The position numbers and the translations under genes were made by a program. 64,000 nt of DNA from Phoronis australis (Eukaryota > Phoronida > Phoronidae): NCBI GenBank assembly GCA_002633005.1, contig NMRA01000348.1, positions 235,065 through 299,064 of the forward strand, written 5' to 3'. This document shows positions 55,950-64,000 of this stretch, piece by piece. Position 1 is the stretch's first letter; each line of letters begins with the position of its first letter. The notes beneath the pieces are model-generated. The model worked only from the letters and a program-made list of their open reading frames with translations. It did not search any database and had not been told where the DNA came from.

Positions 55950-56255
55950 TCAAGGAAATTTAAGTTTACAGCAACGACTCAAGACCGAGAGGAAATCTGT
56001 AAACCAAGGCAAATCCACCGGGCGGCCCAACAGAATTGTGTGGGGGAAATAAAGGAAGGCTGTTGAGTACAAGTACATGTTGCTAACTGGACATAGTGAG
56101 ACACGCCGCAGGTTGTCCTCCCTGCAAGGGTCGATGATGTCTACTGTGACAATGTATGCTGTTAGAATGTCGTGGTACACACTGGCGCTCTCCGAGAGCA
56201 TCAACTTTGCTGAAATGTACGTGTAGGCCTTCATGCCGTGATACTGTTTGTAGGC
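55950..56255 (-). CDS. Unidentified codon-like terminal exon
   Basis: On the minus strand, after a CTTCACGTAG acceptor-like sequence, 306 bp stay open. They read AYKQYHGMKAYTYISAKLML, then YHDILTAYIVTVDIIDPCRE, MYLYSTAFLYFPHTILLG and RPVDLPWFTDFLS, ending at a stop at 55950. Composition and codon usage look like real protein, with several aromatic/hydrophobic strands. It lies between the convergent 3' ends of IYD and SPG21 and overlaps neither CDS. I recognise no family. It may be the last exon of another minus-strand gene, a pseudogene fragment, or chance within the SPG21 3' region. Confidence 0.35.
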   Translation of the reverse strand, partial: AYKQYHGMKAYTYISAKLMLSESASVYHDILTAYIVTVDIIDPCREDNLRRVSLCPVSNMYLYSTAFLYFPHTILLGRPVDLPWFTDFLSVLSRCCKLKFP

Positions 56256-56459
56256 CTACGTGAAGTCTGGACTCGCTCAAGAATTGCCAGTTAGATATTC
56301 CTGGAGAACATCTGGTTGTCTATACATCAAAATCAAAATGGCTGGAAAACGTCTGGTTCTTTGATCAAACACTAGATTGATCAACCCATTGGTACATTTA
56401 GGACTCAACCATGAACCAGTTTTCAATACTTGTATTGAGCATCCTATGTGATAATAAAC

Positions 56460-58386
56460 AATGAAGATAAAGCTTAATTTTTCTTAATTACCATAGAAAG
56501 CAATTACTATATACACATACATTAAGTGGTCTTGAATATCACCTCACTGTAAAAATATATATTTGAATTAGTCAACAAACGTCTTCAATATTGATTCACT
56601 AACTTTCCATTGTCACAAAACTAACTTTTCGATTCATGTTGCCCTTAAAAAACAAGCCTTGTTAGACTACTTTTGCAGATTAGAAGTAATCTCTAGTCTT
56701 AAGAAGAATTGACACAGATGGTCAGTTTATGCGAAAAGCATATTCTCCAGCAACAATCACTTCAATTCTGAGAAAGTGACAAGCTATGACCAGTTTTATA
56801 ACCATTAAAGACACAACTACTACAGGTTTATAGTTCCTTCAAACAGAATGGGACTGCAACTGCATGTACATGTATAATAAAATTATGTTCTATTTGTAAA
56901 AAAAATGATAAGTTGTTCCTATATTAAGTGGCCTTAGAAATGGGCAGAGATCTGAACTGGTTGAAAGATACAAGTAAAGGCTCATTTGATGAGCATTATT
57001 CTTGAAGCCTATATTAAAACCATAGAAATGCCTGTGCCGGGTACTAGCAACCTGTCACAACTGTCAAACTGAATGCTATTCCTTTCCATCGCAGCATAAA
57101 CTGACCAGCTCTATTCTCAGGTAACATTTGGAGAAATTCCAGTATCTCAGTACACTGAGTTTGTATTCTGAAGAATAGACCAGCAATTGGTAAAATAAAC
57201 TGAAAAATGAAGTTTTGAAGCACAACATTACAAAGAAAACAATCCATTTCATTTCTCGGCCAATCTTGACAAACCTGGACAGAATTTGCTCAAAACTTTG
57301 ATTGTTAAAAATCATGACAAGTTTTCTGACAAATGCATACCGGAAATAAACAATCAACTGTGATATGTAGGTGCAATAATGTTGCATTAAACTTTAACTA
57401 GATTTAAATAATTCCCGGAAAGATTTTCATTAAAAATTTGGTGGTCTGACAGAGTTATGTAAAACTATGTATAATTTATTTTGAAAACAGCAGTAATGTA
57501 CTTAATGCCTGACTTATTCAGCCCTCAGAACCTTTGTCACAATAAAACAGACCTGTTGTGAAAATTCTGCCGTGGTCTGTCATGGCCTCTAAGTTGACAT
57601 GCCTGTGGCACAAGTGTAAAATTAACCAGAATTAAAGGGATTCTTGCAGCAATGAAATGGACTTTTAAGCACACTTTGCCCGTGGACAATTTTTAAAAGC
57701 TTGGTGTAATCCTGTTAATTTCGAAAACTATGGCATATTTGTCAACAAAACTTCCCCTGGAGTTTGCCTTTTCATTTTGGACCATTAAGGTGCCAACTCT
57801 AATAATGCGTTTAATTTCAATTGAAATGTGCAGTGTAAAGTATACATTTACCAGCTGCATCAAAAAACATAATTTTATATAATTTACCCACATACTGAAA
57901 CATCTCAACAACAAAATATTTGCCTTAGCATGCATGAGTTTAACAATTCCTTCAAAGTTCGTGGTACTTTTAGTCACCACTTGTTCCAAAAGCTCATTTG
58001 GCAAAACAACAAAATGTTTTCCACCATCAAATCAACAATATTGCTGTCTAAATATCTTTGACTAATTCAAGCCCCATATTGTCTCCCCTGCCCCATATTG
58101 TCTCCCCTGAAAGTTCCTTCCCTCCAGTTATCACTGAAGGAAGTCTTTAACAGGTATCCTCCACACGTTTCAAATTGTTTTCTCCTGTGAACTACTTAAG
58201 TTCTCATAATTTATGCCACAAATTTCATGGAACTAGAAAGCTTTTTGAAAAGCTACAATATCTAGCTTTGAACATTTATCTAGTAATTTTCCTATCCCAG
58301 CCACTTTTGCCAACAAGAGGTACAACAGTGTAGTTCCCATTTGACACAACCGCAGATATTAGCACCACAGCACCACCTTGTGTTCA
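56460..58386. other. Probable SPG21 3' UTR and intergenic AT-rich sequence
   Basis: No exon is supported. The sequence is AT-rich and contains a minus-strand AATAAA at 57475-57480, about 0.9 kb after the SPG21 stop, so part of it is probably 3' untranslated sequence. Minus-strand frames at 57044-57387 and 57693-58004 show no motifs. Confidence 0.4.
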
Positions 58387-58467
58387 TCAGACACTTTCTT
58401 CGAGTTGTAACTGTTGGGCTTCACCTATTGCACTGTATCTAGTTCCTACGAATTCCTTTAGGTGGAT
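58387..58467 (-). CDS. SPG21: SPG21 terminal exon
   Basis: After TACTTACAG, 81 bp encode [20 protein letters not shown] then QLEESV and TGA. The start matches the vertebrate IHLLQFHGTKYAAI, but the tail is shorter than the human one (26 residues against about 38). Confidence 0.9.
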   Translation of the reverse strand: MHLKEFVGTRYSAIGEAQQLQLEESV

Positions 58468-61400
58468 CTGTAAGTACAAGAGATGACAAGACAACAATGA
58501 GTCATACTACACTGTAGTAGCAAGTTTACATTTTAAGTTAGTACTAAACTAGAAGCTAGACGGCTTTGATCTATCCTGGCCAATGATTGATCATAGAAAT
58601 GATGTCAAATAACTTAGCAATGAAGGCCTGGCCTGCCAACAATTACAAGGGTCCCATATGTGAGAGAAGGTTCATGTAATACTATACAGCTAACTTTTCA
58701 TGGCTTTATTGAATCGCCAAGTTTACCATCTCTTATTGAATTTGGTAACATTTCAGTTCCCACCTCATTTTGGCCATTCTGGGAAATACAGGTCGATTTG
58801 CACTTTTTATGATAAATATTTACGAACAGTCGTCATAAAACCAGCTGCTTTCATTAAAGTTTGTTTTGTGGATTAGAAAGACATGTTAGATGAAAATTTT
58901 CAAAACTAGAATCTCGTCTACTTTCAATTTCTAACATTCAAAACCAACAAAAAGTTAAAAAGGATTCAGTAACTTTAAAATATATCCACACAACATATAT
59001 TAATATAGCCTCAGTTCCTAGTAGTAACCTACATGTACTTTAATAAAAACAACCACGATTTTAAATCGACTTGATACAGTGTATGTTTTGGTGTCATTTA
59101 TTCAAACACCATCATCAGAAGAGAGAATATAGTGGCCACCTAGCTAGGCCCAGCAACAAGTGATGAAGCACAGATACAGTCAGTTACAGCCAGTAACCTA
59201 CATACCTGTATGTAAACGTTGACCTCATCACTTCTGCTCAGGTAGGGGAAGTTGCCGCCTGATTTCAGGTGAGCTCGTTTAGCCTCTGGGTAACACTTGT
59301 ACATCTCATCACGCACCTTCTGAGACAGGGCACACTCATCAAACACCTGAGGAGTAGACATGTCCACCATTTATCAGGGCTTGGAATTTTCCGCGGAAAC
59401 GCGAATTTCCGCTTTTTTCAAATGTTCTGTCAGCGCATTTTATTATATTTCCGCGTAAAAAAATCGGATTTGATATAAAATTTCCACGGCAAATTCCTTT
59501 CTTACCATGGCGTTGCAGACGACGTTCACCTCGAAAGCGGAAGTTGCTCTTTATTTTTCGGAGGAACGTAACTTGTCAACATTGCCGGGGCATCTGGGAT
59601 AGCGTGGTGGGATTTTCAATGGCGTCTCGTGTTATTGTAAACTGCAGCGACAAATACTACGGCTCTGCAGCCAAAATGTGTGGGTTGGGAGTGGACAGAC
59701 GAGCTAAAAGGACGCAGATGCATGCTACTGATGGTGGTAACGTTCTTTTTTAATCCTCCGGATTTTTGGCGAAAAATTCATATTGACTATTTCAAGGCTT
59801 GGTAGCGCGCATGTTTTGGGCTGTAAAAGTTTCCGCGTTTTTTGTCATTGGTCATTCCAAGCCCTGATTTATCAACGTTTACTTACACATACCTAAAGCC
59901 CCATGCTGTGCCCATTTTGCTGCTTTAGATTTTGTTGACGTAATTGTATAGTGCATTTTTTAAAGTCTGTCAGAGGTTTAACTTAGACTAGAATGTCTTT
60001 AAGAGGAAAAACAGACAGTATGCCAGCACAATTTCAAGATTTTTAATCATGGACATTAGCTCACGAAAACAAACAATACATGCAACTCATAAAACTGTAG
60101 TTTTTGAGATTTCTTCAAATGGAATTTATTACTGATACTGTACCTACCTTGTTGTGTTATGAATGTAACTTTCCTAAATATTACTGAGCAACAAAGGCAC
60201 ATGACCCAACAAATGGCAGACTGGTAAAATTTCAAAAACAAAAAGCTGTATCCTTTCAGAAACTATATTCTTTAGTTTTGTAAATATTGTTCTGAATGCA
60301 GCTGTCGATAACGTCCCACGTAACCGACAATGTGTTACTCATAGGTTAACCCTACTCAATACTCACATCAAGTAAAGTGACCATTATGTTTTGCAGCGAT
60401 ATCTTTTGTGGCTCAACGTACGACGTGGCGCAGTTTAATGTCAAGCGAGACGCTAGTTCTGACTGACCCAGGGAGTCGAGCTGGAAAAGAGATGTTCACA
60501 TCATTCAACAGAAATCACTGCGATTGAAGCCAGTCTTTTAAGAACAGTTGCCAACTGTCCCAGTTTAAGTGAGGCAATCCCACTTTTTGAATCTGCACCC
60601 ACGAGAGCAACATAATGCTGTGTTTTTTTGACATAAGAGACAATGTTATGTTAATGTGTGGTTGCATGATTATTTTCATGGTTATACGCACGGTTAACAT
60701 TTGTTTAACAGTGAGTCATTTCACATGTATGGCTAATAATACAAAAAGGTGGATAATATTAAGTGTCTGGATGTGGTGGCAAACATTACTCCCATGTGTT
60801 ATATCGGATCTGGATCTTCTCCTTGTTCACTTTGAGTGTTGGCAACTATGTTCAAACAGACCTATTCCATTCATGGCTGCAAATTACGCATTTCTTTACA
60901 GTTGTTTCATAAATCCGCTTTAGCTAAGTCATAATCCATAAAATGATCTTCCGAATAAAAACACCAGCCACTGTTACACCGTCATCGTGAAACATCATAA
61001 CACTTACTAGACAGGATTCTGGCACTGGATAAAGTGTAGGGGATTTTAATTACCAATTACACAAACTCCAAATTTGAAATTGCATTTCTTTTTCAATTTT
61101 CTCAAATGCCTTTGTTTGTTCCTGGACCATAGTAGTAACTCACTAATCAGTCCTTTCCACACAAATTTCCAGCTCAGTGATAATTTTCTGCATTTGTGTG
61201 TGTGGAGAGACCTGCAGCTTCCGTGAAGCAACTATCCTAGGAAGGTTCTGCCGCAGAGAGAACAAGGTGGAAGGAGCTAATGAAAGACTGCTGGGAGACC
61301 ACCGACTGTCATCTTTTATTTCTGTCATGTACAGAAGGGACTGTCACTGTCGAAGAGGACTGAGATGTGACCGAGGACATCTCACTGTATGAAGACTTGA

Positions 61401-63386
61401 CAGATGTCAAACATAATCGCAAAGTTCACAACTTTAAGTGTACACGCAAACATTCATAAATTTTTACAGCAAATTAAATGCTGGACTGTCTGTACATACC
61501 TTATCCACCATAAAATCTATGGAATCTGCAATGTGTTGGTCAACGAGTCCTTTATCAAAACTACCCATCACCATCTTCTTCAGGACGATAGAAGGCAGGG
61601 TCCAAAATCTAACAATGGTAATTAATACTTACTTGAAACAATTCCCATTAGTGTCGGAGTCGAATAAATGAGAGCATTCAATCTTGGCAGTATTCCAAGT
61701 TTTCAAACGTGATGAAGGCCAGTCTCTGAACGAATTTATTCCAAGGTCACTATGACCACTTGACAGCTGGGTGGCCATAGAATGATGGAAGAAACAACGC
61801 AAGGACCAGGATTGTCAAAATTGATTTTTTTTTTCGTTTCCAAGGTTTCTGCCATTGTCGTGAATGCCCACGTTGTTGCTAGCTATGGCATAAACCTTGA
61901 ATATGACAGACAATTATGTTGGTATGAACAGCCTACTTGTCAACCATACTACGTCCTAAATTGATATGTTACATAGTTACACATTCTGCTGGAAGTCAGT
62001 ATTTGTGGGTGGCAGTGACCTAAGAATAGGGTTTACGGGACTGCCAAACCATTGAGCACATGATTTGTAATCTTCACGAAGTAAACTTGTATGATTTCCA
62101 ATGTTTTCATGAAGTTTACTTATCAGTCGCAAAACGGATTAATGCACACCAATACAAACAACAATTTTCGATTTCAAAGTGTTTTACTAAAAAGCAACAT
62201 TATATATAAAAATCAGCTTGTCACATCTTTGTTTTTCATCTTTTGTTGTCAGCAAGATTGATTTTGACCCCTGCTACCTAACTGACAGCCCCACAAATCT
62301 CAAAATATTGTAAGTCTTGACCCATGCTGGCGTACTTATCAGAGTGTTATTAGGCTTGAAGACAGCAGAATGGAACACGGTGGATTCCGTTTCCCATTTT
62401 CTTAATGTAATCTAATTCCTCAGTATACTCATCTCCAAAATTTAATTCTTGACATCTCAACACGATTTCCAAGGCATATGATATCCCACAATGCAAAACC
62501 AAGTAAGCGCATTCACCATTGGTCAGTCCTTCATAAAGTAAGAGCAATTGACCAATCACGAAAGGGATATTCCATATGCAATTGCATGATACACGTCTGG
62601 TGCTCACAGTGTTCTCAACAGAAAATTCAAACTCAAATGGAATTACCAAGTTTATGTGGGGGTTTGAAAGTCCATGTCCAGACTGTGGAGAGTTTGTATG
62701 TTAAGTGTTGGAATAAATGCACTGAGCTGGTAATATAAGTAAAAAATGTCTTAACTAGTTTAAAAAATGACTTATCTCTAAAAACTTCAACTTTTTGCAT
62801 AGGATTTCTAACTTGACACAACTAAACCAAGCCTGTCATGATAAAATTCAAATTTGACGCAATGACGAGTCAAAACAGTTTGTGGAGAACACTGCTTACT
62901 GGTCGCATCTACCATTTTCGATCTGGTGCTTAGAAACACTGACAATTTTAAAAACGTTTTAACTTTCATTGATTTTTTGAAGAGAATTATATCCTAAAAA
63001 TCAAGATTTAATCGGCAACATAAAATCTGTACACAGCATATGGACACTTGGCAGCCCTACTTTGAATGATTTGGCTCAATGTACATGTATGACTTAAGCA
63101 TTGACCTCCAGCAGCAGTATTCAAGTGGCTAACACACTCAATAGTAAGCCTCCAGCCAACAAGCTTTTTCTACTCTGGGATAATCAGTTTTTCTCATCCA
63201 TAGGTAGGGGTCTAACCATTAGCAGCCTAGCTCAACTTACATTTGACACGACATTTCCTGTTTGAACACAGATGTGTCAATGAACGCATTACACAGGATC
63301 AGAGAGTGTATTCGAGGGGAGTTTGCCGTGTACTCTGCGAATACTTGCGCCAAGTAACCACCAAGTGAGGCTCCGAACAAATGGAT
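58387..63386 (-). CDS. SPG21: Maspardin (SPG21), 3' five exons; 5' end beyond window
   Basis: Minus-strand exons 63241-63386, 61500-61608, 60367-60480, 59206-59346 and 58387-58467 join in frame and end at a TGA. They encode the last two-thirds of maspardin, an alpha/beta-hydrolase-like endosomal/trans-Golgi protein that binds CD4 in vertebrates and is mutated in human Mast syndrome. The nucleophile-elbow sequence [30 protein letters not shown]-like region, [15 protein letters not shown] and [20 protein letters not shown] match the family closely. The N-terminal exons are not found in 63387-64000 and must lie to the right. IYD converges from the other side. Confidence 0.95.
59206..59346 (-). 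CDS. SPG21: SPG21 exon
   Basis: A 141-bp phase 0-0 exon (47 codons) follows CTACTCCTCAG. It encodes [20 protein letters not shown], then [19 protein letters not shown] and DEVNVYIQ, before CAG|GTATGT. A transposon-like insertion begins only 28 bp upstream of its acceptor. Confidence 0.95.
59375..59866. mobile_element. 492-bp hAT-like element in SPG21 intron
   Basis: The element starts CAGGGCTTGGAATTTTCCGCG and ends CATTCCAAGCCCTG, inverted termini with the CAG start typical of hAT-type elements. ATTTAT flanks both sides (59369-59374 and 59867-59872), extendable to ATTTATCA if the shared CA is counted. Inside, a plus-strand frame starts [18 protein letters not shown] and ends before a GGT|GTAACG-like donor at about 59740, which could be the first exon of a lost transposase. 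Confidence 0.75.
59867..60366. other. SPG21: SPG21 intron remainder
   Basis: No feature recognised. AT-rich intron sequence between the hAT-like element and the next SPG21 exon. Confidence 0.6.
60367..60480 (-). CDS. SPG21: SPG21 exon
   Basis: A 114-bp phase 0-0 exon (38 codons) follows a CTTTTCCAG acceptor. It encodes [20 protein letters not shown], then [18 protein letters not shown], before GAT|GTGAGT. Confidence 0.95.
61500..61608 (-). CDS. SPG21: SPG21 exon (cap region)
   Basis: A 109-bp exon (phase 2 in, 0 out) encodes [17 protein letters not shown] then [19 protein letters not shown], with a GATAAG|GTATGT donor. The split codon AT|A joins it to the previous exon as Ile. Confidence 0.95.
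61609..63240. other. SPG21: SPG21 intron, no supported exon
   Basis: A 1.6-kb intron. A minus-strand frame at 62350-62649 is open for 99 codons without a recognised family or splice context. A plus-strand frame at 61782-61964 follows an acceptor-like T run ([20 protein letters not shown]) but also has no family. Confidence 0.5.
63241..63386 (-). CDS. SPG21: SPG21 exon with the GASLGG elbow
   Basis: A 146-bp exon (phase 0 in, 2 out) starts [20 protein letters not shown]. It continues [19 protein letters not shown] and ends TGTCAAAT|GTAAGT. The Ser of GASLGG sits at the alpha/beta-hydrolase nucleophile position. Confidence 0.95.
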
Positions 63387-64000
63387 CTAGCAAGAGAAGG
63401 GTACAGTGAATTTATACAGACGTTTAATTTTGAGTTTTCACGATCCAATCACGAATGTAAATCACTTCAAGGGATTTCATCTACGACGCTCTATGACGCT
63501 ACTGCCCTTTATCAAATGAATTGTGGGATGTTGGGTCACGACGTGCCAGAAGACTTCAAGACAACTAGAAGCCTGGGCTGTGTTCAGTAGTTGGTGTGAT
63601 CGCTTCACTTGTACTCTATGGCGTTTTCTCAAGAAGCCTTATGCAATCTTTCATTTTTGCGACTTTCATTTGTCTATGGAATGCCGACCTGTTTTAGGAG
63701 GTTATAAAAAATTTCATGCAAAAGATTTGCTAAAAATTTGTAGGTATTCACTTCATACATGTTGAGGCTCACTTTCCCTTTTTATTTTTTTGTTTGGCTG
63801 TTTAGTCCTATTAACACCAAAAGTAGTTGCGTTGGTCTCATGTTTTCAATTGTGATGAAGTTACAAGTGTTGTTTCCCATCACAATTTCATAAGGCACCA
63901 GTGCATGACAATGTTAAAAACGACTTCAGCGCCATTGATGAAATGAGCAACTTTACTCAACATGTATTTCACAAATTATTCCCTTTCAAACTAAATTGAT
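63387..64000. other. SPG21: SPG21 intron reaching the window edge
   Basis: No SPG21 exon upstream of the GASLGG exon was recognised. Plus-strand frames at 63381-63590 and 63523-63765 overlap the exon antisense or lack motifs. Confidence 0.5.

Noticed and set aside
61046-61392. Overlapping frames on both strands in an SPG21 intron
   Set aside because: No family resemblance and no fit to the SPG21 sequence, whose neighbouring exons are accounted for without them.

Overview
This is animal genomic DNA, most likely from an invertebrate (amphioxus, hemichordate, echinoderm or lophotrochozoan-like). The coding sequence is in short exons (about 80-320 bp) with clean GT/AG borders and kilobase introns. 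Domain types (TSP1, PAN, C-type lectin, F5/8C, WSC) are metazoan, and introns are full of microsatellites, MITEs, LINE fragments and a TACATGTA-like oligomer. I cannot name the species; iodotyrosine deiodinase plus the shuffled ectodomains would suit an invertebrate deuterostome. No open reading frame here is a bacterial-style gene; the longest (203 codons) is an artefact of a satellite repeat.

Left and centre (1-38.5 kb, + strand): mosaic extracellular protein exons. Three TSP1 exons at 1.0, 2.5 and 4.8 kb probably belong to a gene that starts left of the window. A putative signal-peptide exon at 10.5 kb starts a second gene whose exons follow in frame: TSP1, PAN/apple-like, C-type lectin (two exons), F5/8C discoidin (three exons), TSP1, WSC, TSP1, WSC, TSP1 (last at 38.5 kb). 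Every domain is bounded by phase-1 introns, the classical signature of exon shuffling. The visible part codes for about 815 residues. No terminal exon was found, so the protein could be secreted or membrane-anchored. If the 10.5 kb exon is false, all TSP1 exons could be one gene.

Introns of this region hold identifiable mobile DNA: a 666-bp fold-back element with an 8-bp target duplication (1.77-2.43 kb), LINE 3' fragments (2.7-3.2 kb +, 14.5-16.0 kb -), a hAT-like MITE (13.65 kb), several other inverted-repeat elements, interrupted minisatellites, and a 1.24-kb TTAA-flanked element whose long inverted arms carry a THAP-like zinc-finger start (29.3-30.5 kb).

40.8-51.6 kb: two diverged copies of a small two-exon locus (short membrane-anchor-like exon followed by an acidic tail exon) flank about 6 kb of complex tandem repeats: 61-bp, about 431-bp and about 1.16-kb units. 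The last carries nine copies of AAGATGGCGG, a YY1-like core.

Right end: a three-exon C-terminal portion of iodotyrosine deiodinase (52.9-55.5 kb, +) converges on the 3' portion of maspardin/SPG21 (58.4-63.4 kb, -), whose first exons lie beyond the window. A codon-like unidentified minus-strand exon (55.95-56.26 kb) sits between them.
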